Assembly (NCBI RefSeq): GCF_002915575.1
Contig: NZ_PQGD01000016.1
Coordinates: 60,703 to 124,702 of the forward strand
Source of the DNA: Superficieibacter electus
Lineage (GTDB): Bacteria > Pseudomonadota > Gammaproteobacteria > Enterobacterales > Enterobacteriaceae
Direction: 5' to 3'
DNA length: 64,000 nt
The notes beneath the pieces were generated by a model. The model saw only the letters and a program-made list of their open reading frames with translations, was not told the DNA's origin and searched no databases. A program made the translations under genes and the position numbers. Below, in pieces: positions 41,723-48,706 of this stretch; position 1 is the first letter of the stretch, and every line of letters begins with the position of its first letter.

Positions 41723-41986
41723 ATGATAAATAAAGATATTTTAATTATTAACCCGATGGGGCTGCACAGCCGTCCCTGTGCCATGCTGGCAAAGATGGCG
41801 AAAAAATATGACTGCCAAATCCGGCTGTCTTATCAGGGTAAAAATGCCGATGGCAGAAGCATGCTCGCGCTGATGAAACTTGGCGTGATCCACGGCAGCA
41901 CCATCACACTGCAATGTGAAGGGGCACAGGAGCAAGAAGCCAGCGCCGCTCTGGGAGCGTTTTTGGCAACGCTGGTTGAAGAGTGA
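41723..41986 (+). CDS. HPr-like phosphocarrier dedicated to the locus
   Basis: 87 residues. His15 in MGLHSRP is the phosphorylation site, and Ser46 sits in DGRSMLALMKLG. Low-GC enterobacteria-type HPr is normally ptsH; a second copy inside a sugar locus suggests a private phosphate relay, as FPr does for fructose. Last gene of the PTS set, with a terminator 45 bases beyond. Confidence 0.9.
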   Translation: MINKDILIINPMGLHSRPCAMLAKMAKKYDCQIRLSYQGKNADGRSMLALMKLGVIHGSTITLQCEGAQEQEASAALGAFLATLVEE

Positions 41987-42030
41987 CCGTTACGCGTAAA
42001 AAGTTCCCTGAGAGTACATCACAAAAATAA

Positions 42031-42060
42031 AAAACCCTGCTGGTGAGGCAGGGTTTTTTA
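42031..42060. terminator. Bidirectional terminator of the HPr gene and the orz RNA
   Basis: ACCCTGC-TGGTGAG-GCAGGGT, with TTTTTTA to the right and, on the minus strand, TTTTTTATTTTT. It can end both the plus-strand PTS transcript and the minus-strand antitoxin RNA. Confidence 0.85.
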
Positions 42061-42122
42061 TTTTTCGCCCTCAGACCACGGTTGGCGGCCAGAGCGGCGA
42101 TGCGCGACAATACAAACTCAGC
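42031..42122 (-). ncRNA. orzO: Orz-like antisense antitoxin RNA
   Basis: Predicted minus-strand RNA from about 42122 to the terminator near 42031, about 90 nt. It starts with the complement of GCGCGACAATACAAACTCAG (42102-42121). The same 20 bases occur in the same orientation in the zorO leader (42274-42293), so this RNA can pair perfectly with that leader, plus one G-U and four more pairs. Divergent trans-pairing architecture is that of istR/tisB, ohsC/shoB and orz/zor. Confidence 0.75.
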
Positions 42123-42128
42123 AATTCA

Positions 42129-42157
42129 AGTTTAACCCTTTTTTACTACTGTTGCAA
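42129..42157 (-). promoter_or_regulatory. Promoter of the orz RNA
   Basis: Minus strand TTGCAA, 17 bases, TAAACT. The -35 hexamer TTGCAA is its own reverse complement and is shared with the divergent zorO promoter. Confidence 0.65.
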
Positions 42158-42181
42158 AGCAATACCCATGCTCTTTATAAT
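42152..42181 (+). promoter_or_regulatory. Promoter of the zorO mRNA
   Basis: TTGCAA (42152-42157), 18 bases, TATAAT (42176-42181). A start near 42188 gives a leader of about 180 bases, as expected for zorO-type mRNAs. Confidence 0.7.
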
Positions 42182-42273
42182 GTCAAATACTGAGTTTATC
42201 GTGCTCCAGGCCAGACCGATTTCAAGTCCTGGTTGCCAGACGGGTGGTGCCGCAGGCAGTGCCCCGGTCTGGA

Positions 42274-42293
42274 GCGCGACAATACAAACTCAG
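42274..42293 (+). repeat. Second copy of the 20-base orz/zorO pairing repeat
   Basis: GCGCGACAATACAAACTCAG, identical to 42102-42121. This copy is in the zorO leader and is the antitoxin target, about 75 bases before the toxin start codon. Confidence 0.85.
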
Positions 42294-42346
42294 TAATTGT
42301 AAACCTGCACCGACAGGCAGTGTAAGGGTAAAGTGCAAGGGTTGCG

Positions 42347-42362
42347 CTCCTTTAATAAGGAG
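42347..42362 (+). promoter_or_regulatory. Hairpin hiding the zorO ribosome binding site
   Basis: CTCCTT-TAAT-AAGGAG. The right arm is the ribosome binding site of the toxin, so translation needs an upstream standby site, where the antisense RNA would act. Confidence 0.7.
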
Positions 42363-42367
42363 AGCGG

Positions 42368-42457
42368 ATGGACACGCTGACGCAAAAGCTGATTGTGCTC
42401 ATCGCCGTACTGGAGTTGTTACTGGCTCTGTTACGGCTGATTGATCTGCTGAAATAA
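42368..42457 (+). CDS. zorO: ZorO-type toxic membrane peptide
   Basis: A 29-residue peptide, start ATG behind AAGGAG, too short for usual gene calling. It begins MDTLTQKL and contains the ALLRL motif (residues 20-24) reported as key for E. coli O157 ZorO; the rest is Leu/Ile/Val-rich, one membrane helix, ending in DLLK. Type I toxins of this kind insert into the inner membrane. Long structured leader, hidden ribosome site and divergent antisense RNA all fit. A terminator follows 20 bases after the stop. Confidence 0.85.
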   Translation: MDTLTQKLIVLIAVLELLLALLRLIDLLK

Positions 42458-42477
42458 TTCTCAGATTGAAACGCACC

Positions 42478-42501
42478 AAAGGGGGAAACCATTCCCCCTT
42501 T
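42478..42501 (+). terminator. Terminator of zorO
   Basis: AAAGGGGGAA-ACCA-TTCCCCCTTT, about ten base pairs, followed by AATAAAT. Confidence 0.75.
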
Positions 42502-42539
42502 AATAAATGCGACTGTACTGACGATCTTCTGCCTGAAGC

Positions 42540-43211
42540 TTACCCGGCCAGCGCATCGACAATTTCAACACCGCAACTGGTGCCGATACGCTCCACGCCA
42601 GCGTCAATCAGCTCCTGCGCAAATTTCAAATCGCGGATGCCGCCGGAAGCCTTCACTTTAATCTGATCTTTAACGATGCTTTTCATCAGCTTAACGTCTG
42701 CCAGCGTCGCGCCACCGGTGCCAAAGCCGGTAGAGGTTTTGATAAAATCAGGACGTACTTCGAGCGCGATTTCGCACAGTTTCACTTTCTCTTCATCCGT
42801 CAGATAGCAGTTTTCAAAGATAACTTTCGATGTCACCTGATGCTTTTTGCAAATGCCGACGATGGTTTCCATCTCTTGTTTGATATAGGCGTAATTTTTG
42901 TTTTTTAGTTCGCCAATATTAATCACATAGTCAATTTCACCAGAACCATTAGCGATAGCATCTTCTGTTTCAAACACCTTGGTTTCAATGGTGTTTTGCC
43001 CCAGCGGGAAACCTATAGCCGCGCCAGCCAGCACATCACTTCCTTCGAGATATTTCAGGCAGGTTTTTACCACGGCTGGATTAATGGCCACCATTTTAAA
43101 ACCGTACTGTTTGCTCGTTTCGCACAGCGTTTTGAAATCCTGCTCGCTGGCGAAAGGCTTGAGCAGCGTCTGGTCGATCATCTTTGCCAGTGACTGTTTA
43201 GTTAAGTTCAT
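42540..43211 (-). CDS. DeoC-type deoxyribose-phosphate aldolase
   Basis: 223 residues of the DeoC/LacD class I aldolase fold, with the Schiff-base Lys158 in [12 protein letters not shown]. It is shorter than the E. coli deo-operon DeoC (259) and Lys-rich, closer to the Bacillus form, so it is a second, probably acquired copy. It would cleave a deoxysugar phosphate to an aldehyde plus glyceraldehyde 3-phosphate. The shared 12-base motif upstream links it to the nearby PTS/dehydrogenase locus. GGGAGAG precedes the start. Confidence 0.85.
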   Translation of the reverse strand: MNLTKQSLAKMIDQTLLKPFASEQDFKTLCETSKQYGFKMVAINPAVVKTCLKYLEGSDVLAGAAIGFPLGQNTIETKVFETEDAIANGSGEIDYVINIGELKNKNYAYIKQEMETIVGICKKHQVTSKVIFENCYLTDEEKVKLCEIALEVRPDFIKTSTGFGTGGATLADVKLMKSIVKDQIKVKASGGIRDLKFAQELIDAGVERIGTSCGVEIVDALAG

Positions 43212-43282
43212 TTCTCTCTCCCGGAATGTTGTTTAGCAGCCTTGCTATCGGGCTGACAGAGGATAAATCACTGCTCTATATT

Positions 43283-43312
43283 ATCGTTTATTGTTAAACA
43301 GTAAACAATAAC
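43283..43312. promoter_or_regulatory. Palindromic operator candidate upstream of the deoC-type gene
   Basis: ATCGTTTATTGTT followed by AAACAG and TAAACAATAAC: near-palindrome built from the motif also found at 39437-39448. Proposed DeoR-regulator site. Confidence 0.45.
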
Positions 43313-43322
43313 AGCAAGCTCA

Positions 43323-43338
43323 TGTGATAAAGATCATA
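43323..43338. promoter_or_regulatory. CRP-like site upstream of the deoC-type gene
   Basis: TGTGA-TAAAGA-TCATA, one perfect and one partial CRP half-site with the standard six-base spacing. Confidence 0.45.
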
Positions 43339-43374
43339 AAACAACAACAAATAACAAATCGAAAAACAGTCAAT

Positions 43375-43406
43375 AAAAAACCTGAACTGCCGGGAGACAG
43401 TTCAGG
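43375..43406 (-). terminator. Terminator of ilvC
   Basis: Minus strand CCTGAACTG, loop, CAGTTCAGG followed by TTTTTT (43375-43380). Nine-base-pair stem, 23 bases after the ilvC stop. Confidence 0.9.
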
Positions 43407-43429
43407 TTCAGGTACGAAGGAAAAGAAGG

Positions 43430-44905
43430 TTAGCCAGCGACAGCGATACGTTTCATGTCGGTCATATAACCACGCAGCTTTTTACCTACTTCTTCAATCG
43501 CGTGACTACGCACAGCTTCATTGACGTCACGCAACTGGGCATTATCAACCGCAGTACCCTCGGTGGCTTTACCCAAATCGCCCGCTTGCAGCGTAGTCAT
43601 GAACTCTTTCAACAGCGGTACGCAGGCGTAAGAGAACAGGTAGTTACCGTATTCGGCGGTATCAGAGATCACCACGTTCATTTCATACAGACGCTTACGG
43701 GCGATGGTGTTCGCAATCAGCGGCAGTTCATGCAGTGATTCATAGTAAGCAGACTCTTCAATGATGCCGGAATCAACCATGGTTTCGAACGCCAGCTCAA
43801 CACCCGCTTTCACCATCGCGATCATCAGTACGCCTTTATCGAAGTACTCCTGCTCGCTGATTTTGCCTTCATACTGCGGCGCAGTTTCAAACGCGGTTTT
43901 ACCGGTCTCTTCACGCCAGGTCAGCAGTTTCTTATCATCGTTGGCCCAGTCCGCCATCATACCGGAGGAGAACTCACCGGAGATGATATCGTCCATGTGC
44001 TTCTGGAACAGCGGGGCCATAATCTCTTTCAGCTGTTCGGACAGCGCATAAGCGCGGACTTTTGCCGGGTTGGACAGGCGATCCATCATCAGGGTAATAC
44101 CGCCCTGTTTCAGCGCTTCGGTAATGGTTTCCCAGCCGAACTGGATCAGTTTTTCTGCATAAGCCGGGTCGGTGCCTTCTTCCACCAGCTTGTCGAAGCA
44201 CAGCAGAGAGCCCGCCTGCAACATGCCGCACAGGATAGTCTGCTCGCCCATCAGGTCGGATTTTACTTCCGCCACGAAGGAGGATTCCAGCACGCCAGCA
44301 CGGTGACCGCCAGTGGCTGCGGCCCAGGCTTTGGCAATCGCCATGCCTTCGCCTTTTGGATCGTTTTCCGGGTGCACGGCAATCAGCGTCGGCACGCCGA
44401 AGCCGCGTTTGTACTCTTCACGCACTTCGGTACCCGGGCATTTCGGCGCAACCATTACGACGGTGATGTCTTTACGGATCTGCTCGCCGACTTCCACGAT
44501 GTTAAAGCCATGGGAATAGCCCAGCGCCGCGCCGTCTTTCATCATCGGCTGAACGGTACGTACCACGTCGGAGTGCTGTTTGTCCGGCGTCAGGTTAACG
44601 ACCAGATCCGCCTGTGGGATCAGCTCTTCGTAAGTACCGACTTTGAAGCCGTTTTCAGTCGCTTTACGCCAGGACGCGCGCTTTTCAGCAATCGCTTCTT
44701 TACGCAGGGCGTAGGAGATATCCAGACCGGAGTCACGCATGTTCAGGCCCTGGTTCAGACCCTGCGCGCCACAACCGACGATGACCACTTTTTTACCCTG
44801 AAGGTAGCTTGCGCCGTCGGCGAATTCATCGCGCCCCATAAAGCGGCATTTGCCCAGCTGCGCCAGCTGCTGGCGCAGGTTCAGTGTATTAAAGTAGTTA
44901 GCCAT
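43430..44905 (-). CDS. ilvC: IlvC, ketol-acid reductoisomerase (class II)
   Basis: 491 residues, the long class II form of enterobacteria. NADPH-binding [18 protein letters not shown]; the two C-terminal knotted domains are present. It converts 2-acetolactate or 2-aceto-2-hydroxybutyrate to the dihydroxy acids of valine and isoleucine synthesis with Mg2+ and NADPH. Induced by IlvY plus substrate. Its leader is unusually long because an ERIC element sits just upstream of the start. Confidence 0.97.
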   Translation of the reverse strand: MANYFNTLNLRQQLAQLGKCRFMGRDEFADGASYLQGKKVVIVGCGAQGLNQGLNMRDSGLDISYALRKEAIAEKRASWRKATENGFKVGTYEELIPQADLVVNLTPDKQHSDVVRTVQPMMKDGAALGYSHGFNIVEVGEQIRKDITVVMVAPKCPGTEVREEYKRGFGVPTLIAVHPENDPKGEGMAIAKAWAAATGGHRAGVLESSFVAEVKSDLMGEQTILCGMLQAGSLLCFDKLVEEGTDPAYAEKLIQFGWETITEALKQGGITLMMDRLSNPAKVRAYALSEQLKEIMAPLFQKHMDDIISGEFSSGMMADWANDDKKLLTWREETGKTAFETAPQYEGKISEQEYFDKGVLMIAMVKAGVELAFETMVDSGIIEESAYYESLHELPLIANTIARKRLYEMNVVISDTAEYGNYLFSYACVPLLKEFMTTLQAGDLGKATEGTAVDNAQLRDVNEAVRSHAIEEVGKKLRGYMTDMKRIAVAG

Positions 44906-44934
44906 GGTGATGTACTCCGTGATGTTGTGTTGTC

Positions 44935-45061
44935 GTTACTCTATGGATTTCGAGTTGCAGGAAGGCGGCAAGGCAGTGAATCCCCAGGAGCTTACTCAAG
45001 TAAGTGACTGGGGTGAGCTGACGCAGCCAACGCATCTACAACTTGAAAGACGACGAGTATA
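44935..45061. repeat. ERIC element (intergenic repeat unit)
   Basis: About 127 bases, the standard ERIC length, with the core GTGAATCCCCAGGAGCTTAC and AAGTAAGTGACTGGGGTGAG and imperfect inverted ends (TACTC...GAGTTG; CAACTTG...GAGTA). It fills most of the ilvC-ilvY gap, on the ilvC side of the IlvY operator. Confidence 0.92.
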
Positions 45062-45142
45062 TTGTGCAGTTCGCTTTTGCGATAATGAACTTACTATATG
45101 ACAGGAAATTTATTGCGGAAATTGATATATTCACAACGTCAT

Positions 45143-45159
45143 ATTGCAATTTCTGCAAT
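45143..45159. promoter_or_regulatory. IlvY operator candidate
   Basis: ATTGCAATTTCTGCAAT, palindromic with ATTGC/GCAAT arms, 21 bases before the ilvY start. In E. coli IlvY binds tandem operators in this gap to repress itself and activate ilvC. Confidence 0.6.
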
Positions 45160-45180
45160 ATAAACCGGGGAGAGCGGCCA

Positions 45181-46068
45181 GTGGATTTACGCGATCTAAA
45201 AACCTTTTTGCATCTGGCAGATAGCCGTCATTTTGGCCGCAGTGCCCGGGCGATGCATGTCAGCCCATCCACGCTCTCCCGCCAAATCCAGCGGCTGGAA
45301 GAGGATTTAGGCCAGCCGCTATTTATACGTGATAACCGAACGGTAACGCTGACCGAAGCGGGTGAGGAGCTGCGTGTGTTTGCCCAACAGACACTGTTAC
45401 AGTATCAACAACTGCGGCATACCATGGACCAAAAAGGGCCGTCGCTTTCCGGCGAGCTACGTTTGTTCTGCTCCGTCACCGCCGCCTACAGCCATCTGCC
45501 GCCGATCCTCGACCGCTTTCGTGCCGAACATCCTTCCGTTGAGATCAAGCTCACCACCGGCGATGCCGCTGATGCAATGGAGAAAGTCGTCACCGGCGAG
45601 GCGGATCTGGCTATCGCCGGGAAACCGGAGACCTTGCCCGGCGCGGTCGCCTTTGCCATTCTGGAAAATCTGGCGGTCGTGCTGATCGCTCCCGCCCTGC
45701 CCTGTCCGGTACGTAATCAGGTGTCGGTAGATAATCCTGACTGGTCAGCGGTGCCGTTTATTATGGCCGATCAGGGGCCGGTGCGCAGGCGCATTGAACT
45801 GTGGTTCCGCCGTCATAAAATCAGTAATCCTTCAATCTATGCGACCGTAGGCGGGCATGAAGCGATGGTGTCGATGGTCGCGCTCGGCTGCGGGGTGGCA
45901 TTACTACCAGAAGTGGTACTGGAAAACAGCCCGGAACCGGTGCGTAATCGGGTGATGATTTTAGAACGCAACGACGAAGAATCGCCGTTTGAACTGGGCG
46001 TTTGCGTACAGAAAAAAAGGCTGCATGAACCGCTGATTGAGGCGTTCTGGAAAATTGTTCAGGGTTGA
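45181..46068 (+). CDS. ilvY: IlvY, LysR-type activator of ilvC
   Basis: 295 residues from a GTG start, matching the E. coli protein start (DLRDLKTFLHLA); the open frame reaches further up but only through the operator. N-terminal LysR HTH (GRSARAMHVSPSTLSRQIQRL) and a substrate-binding domain that senses acetolactate or acetohydroxybutyrate. It activates ilvC and represses itself. Divergent from ilvC. Confidence 0.95.
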   Translation: MDLRDLKTFLHLADSRHFGRSARAMHVSPSTLSRQIQRLEEDLGQPLFIRDNRTVTLTEAGEELRVFAQQTLLQYQQLRHTMDQKGPSLSGELRLFCSVTAAYSHLPPILDRFRAEHPSVEIKLTTGDAADAMEKVVTGEADLAIAGKPETLPGAVAFAILENLAVVLIAPALPCPVRNQVSVDNPDWSAVPFIMADQGPVRRRIELWFRRHKISNPSIYATVGGHEAMVSMVALGCGVALLPEVVLENSPEPVRNRVMILERNDEESPFELGVCVQKKRLHEPLIEAFWKIVQG

Positions 46069-46080
46069 TGAGGAAACAAA

Positions 46081-46470
46081 ATGCGAACAAAAACAATGCT
46101 GTTATCCGTGCTGGTCGCGATGTGTTTCAGCGTACAGGCCAAACCGAAAGGCATTACCGTTCAGGATGTAAAGCATCTGGCGCTGAGGCAATGCCTGGTA
46201 GATAACTATCGCGACCTTACCCCGACAGATACACTCGCTGCGCCTTCTCGTGATGCCTCATTTATGGTGGAAAGCTATGCCCTCGCCAATGCAGGCGTCT
46301 GGGATGCATTTGTGAAGTTCGTCGCTAAAGAGACGAAGGATTATGACAAGCTGACGATGTCGCTGCATCCCGACCATGCCGCAACCGCTAATAATGTGCT
46401 GGCACAGTGTATGGCGTTTTATGAATCAGATAAGCTGGATAGCTATGTGCGCAAGACGGTGATGAAGTAA
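46081..46470 (+). CDS. Small exported protein, Tai4-like T6SS immunity candidate
   Basis: 129 residues with a signal peptide (cleavage after about SVQAK, residue 20) and a mature part with two Cys (RQCLVDNY; LAQCMAFYESDKLDSYVRKTV). Size, export and the C-terminal Cys block resemble Tai4 immunity proteins, which bind Tae4 amidase effectors of type VI secretion in the periplasm. GAGGAAA precedes the start, 12 bases after ilvY. No amidase effector gene is next to it, so it would be an orphan immunity gene. The family call is from memory. Confidence 0.5.
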   Translation: MRTKTMLLSVLVAMCFSVQAKPKGITVQDVKHLALRQCLVDNYRDLTPTDTLAAPSRDASFMVESYALANAGVWDAFVKFVAKETKDYDKLTMSLHPDHAATANNVLAQCMAFYESDKLDSYVRKTVMK

Positions 46471-46484
46471 GGGGACCCCGTATC

Positions 46485-46817
46485 ATGTCTAAAAAAACAA
46501 AAACAACCATCCAAACAAGACCGCCTGATGTAGCAGGCAGGTACATTATTGCAGAGGTTGAATTTGATAGCGCAAAACGACAATCCTTACCGTGCGCGGG
46601 CTATCGCCCCGATATTGTTATCCCGTCCATTTCTGATGCTTACTGGGGGATAACCTTTATCGAAGCCGAAATTGAGTGTTTTGATTTCCCTTTTATGGCT
46701 AAAATCGTTTTCACTTTTAATGATGAATATTATTCTAAAGTTGCACAAAACCAGATTTTTCATATTATGGAAGGGCCACACGAGGTGGGAAGAGGAAAAT
46801 TCTTAACTATTTTCTAA
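46485..46817 (+). CDS. Small protein resembling the C-terminal barrel of EF-Tu
   Basis: 110 residues, no signal peptide. Its pattern follows EF-Tu domain 3: AEVEF near residue 23, GYRPDI near 42, and a closing strand FHIMEGPHEVGRGKF that matches FAIREGGRTVGAG of EF-Tu. GTPase and domain 2 are absent. Function unknown; it may be an immunity decoy or bind tRNA-like or toxin ligands. The last 15 bases overlap the converging gene at 46803. Confidence 0.6.
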   Translation: MSKKTKTTIQTRPPDVAGRYIIAEVEFDSAKRQSLPCAGYRPDIVIPSISDAYWGITFIEAEIECFDFPFMAKIVFTFNDEYYSKVAQNQIFHIMEGPHEVGRGKFLTIF

Positions 46818-47333
46818 TGAGAATTTCATAGGCCAGGAAAGAACATCAACCTTTATACTGGTGAGTTCTTTCAGGTTGATAGTCAGTCTTATTTCTGCGT
46901 GCTCGTTAATAGCCGTTAACATATTATCTTTAATCATAAGTTTGGTAATTGGATTCGTATCGGTAAAAAAGAATCCCCAGAGAAAATGACCGTTAGCATC
47001 AACACAAACCAGCGCCCCCTCATTCCCCATACCACCATCGCCACCGTAAATTTTTCCACCGTTATAGTCAATGGTGGCCCAGCGATCCATCGTAACCCAA
47101 CAATCGGGATCGTCATTCTCAATGCTGTTAAGCGTTGTGTCGCCTGTCGGAGAACACGCTATTTTCACCGTTTTTGTTTGCGGATCGTAAACCCGATGCC
47201 AGTTTAACAACGTAACCTTGCCGTCGGAAAAAATCAGACAGTTAATACCGGGTAGTGCCTCTTTTTCTTTCCAGCGTTTCAGCATAACTTCCAGTCCCTG
47301 ATGGTTTCTACTCATTATAATATTAACGTTCAT
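46803..47333 (-). CDS. Hypothetical protein, possible immunity protein
   Basis: 176 residues, soluble, acidic and aromatic-rich (NCLIFSDGKVTLLNWHRVYD, WVTMDRWATIDYNGGKIYGG, ALVCVDANGHFLWGFFFTD). The short strands separated by turns suggest a beta-sheet fold. No ribosome site is strong, and the ATG seven codons in could be the start. AT-rich compared with the core genes. I do not recognise the family; the setting among immunity-like genes is the only hint. Confidence 0.55.
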   Translation of the reverse strand: MNVNIIMSRNHQGLEVMLKRWKEKEALPGINCLIFSDGKVTLLNWHRVYDPQTKTVKIACSPTGDTTLNSIENDDPDCWVTMDRWATIDYNGGKIYGGDGGMGNEGALVCVDANGHFLWGFFFTDTNPITKLMIKDNMLTAINEHAEIRLTINLKELTSIKVDVLSWPMKFSLENS

Positions 47334-47517
47334 CCAGGCAAGAGCATTTTTTCACCTTTTGAATCAGCTATCGGTTCACGAATTTTTATAATAATATGAT
47401 CCAGGACAGAGATTAAAGCCGCTCACTATAAATACAATATAATTTAAAGTAGGCATTCGCCCGCAATGCAATAATCTGGAAGTAGAACGCAACGTTTCAA
47501 GAAACAGGAGGTAATAG

Positions 47518-48063
47518 ATGTTAAGCCATGATGACATTATTATAATAAAGACCAGACTTACCGTGCTACTTAACGAAATTTTCCCTGATGATGAACAGGC
47601 ATACTGGAAAACTCTCCTTGATTCTGTGTCACTCTCCGTTTTCCTCAGTCAGTTAATTTCTCTTTTTGCAGTGGAAAAACGTTATTTACCTTGTCAGGCG
47701 GAAAAGGATTTACTTGAAGCAGCACGTTGTTGTCAGCAGGAGAATGCGTGTCATAAAATCACCGCAGAATATCGTCTGACAAATAGCGTGCGAAAACCCT
47801 GCCCGTACCCACCAATGGATTTATGCACAGCAGGATATGCGCTGTTACAGACATTCGGTACCCAGGAAGAACGTGCTATTCCTTTCGAAGAATATGATAT
47901 CATCGCCACCATTGACGAAGTTAACGACGTGGCTGAACTTGATTTTCTCCCCAAAATACCGGAAGGCGTGAGCTGGATGGAGATGAGTCAGGGAGGCCCT
48001 GGCATGACAATATTTCTGACACTATCCCACCACCAGCTGATTAGTTACCACTTTTACCGTTAA
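47518..48063 (+). CDS. Hypothetical cytoplasmic protein
   Basis: 181 residues with AGGAGG eight bases before the ATG, so probably expressed. Mostly helical first half (LTVLLNEIFPDDEQAYW, LSQLISLFAVEKRYL), several Cys (AARCCQQENACHK) and a beta-rich end (MTIFLTLSHHQLISYHFY). No recognised domain. Its 3' end overlaps the converging SUKH-like gene by 23 bases. Likely part of the same accessory cluster. Confidence 0.6.
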   Translation: MLSHDDIIIIKTRLTVLLNEIFPDDEQAYWKTLLDSVSLSVFLSQLISLFAVEKRYLPCQAEKDLLEAARCCQQENACHKITAEYRLTNSVRKPCPYPPMDLCTAGYALLQTFGTQEERAIPFEEYDIIATIDEVNDVAELDFLPKIPEGVSWMEMSQGGPGMTIFLTLSHHQLISYHFYR

Positions 48064-48652
48064 CGCCTTTATTTATAAGTGTTGCATAAAATTCTATGTG
48101 AGCTTCTGTTAATGGATAAAAGCCATCAGAGAGTTCGTAGGTTCTGGTTGGCCAATAACATTCCTGACCTTCAAATGTTTCGCCCATGGATGCCGGGTCA
48201 CACTCTTTATAATATTTCTCTATAGTATAAAAGATATCTTCGTCTGAGCTAACTTTATCTTCCTGAACACTATCAAACATTACTTTATCAACAACGGAAA
48301 AAAACAAATTATTAAAACAGATAAATTGATTCACTGTACTATTACAAAACATAAGGCTAACGTCTGAATCTTTGTCACTCGCAAGATATAGCCAATAAAC
48401 TCGCCCTGTCACCTCATCAAGAATAAAATACCCGCCAATTTCATGACCAAACACTATATAATTACGATTATTGAAATTAAATATAAATAATTGATCAATG
48501 TAAAAAATAAGAGCATTATTTTTATAACCAACTAATAATTCAAGTTTACTGTTTAATTCATTAAGCGCATAAGTTTCTTTTAGTTGTTCCCTGTCAATGG
48601 GCTTAAACAATAATTTAACCTCATCATTGAAAGGTATCATTGTTAATCCCAT
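48041..48652 (-). CDS. SUKH-like immunity-family protein
   Basis: 203 residues from the ATG at 48652, which has AAGGGAG eight bases upstream. The central part (IVFGHEIGGYFILDEVTGRVYWLYL, VNQFICFNNLFFSVVDK) follows the SMI1/KNR4-SUKH pattern: a loading-state strand, then a short helix motif with aromatic residues. SUKH proteins are common immunity factors against contact-dependent nuclease toxins. It is the most AT-rich gene here, a sign of transfer. No toxin gene is near it. Confidence 0.55.
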   Translation of the reverse strand: MGLTMIPFNDEVKLLFKPIDREQLKETYALNELNSKLELLVGYKNNALIFYIDQLFIFNFNNRNYIVFGHEIGGYFILDEVTGRVYWLYLASDKDSDVSLMFCNSTVNQFICFNNLFFSVVDKVMFDSVQEDKVSSDEDIFYTIEKYYKECDPASMGETFEGQECYWPTRTYELSDGFYPLTEAHIEFYATLINKGVNGKSGN

Positions 48653-48706
48653 TGATTGAACTCCCTTATATTGATAATAATCTGGGCGGATAACCATGAA
48701 TAATAT

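Noticed and set aside
43997-45007. Long open frame on the plus strand opposite ilvC
   Set aside because: It is the antisense of a highly conserved enzyme gene with strong codon bias, which often leaves long open frames; the product has no recognisable domain.
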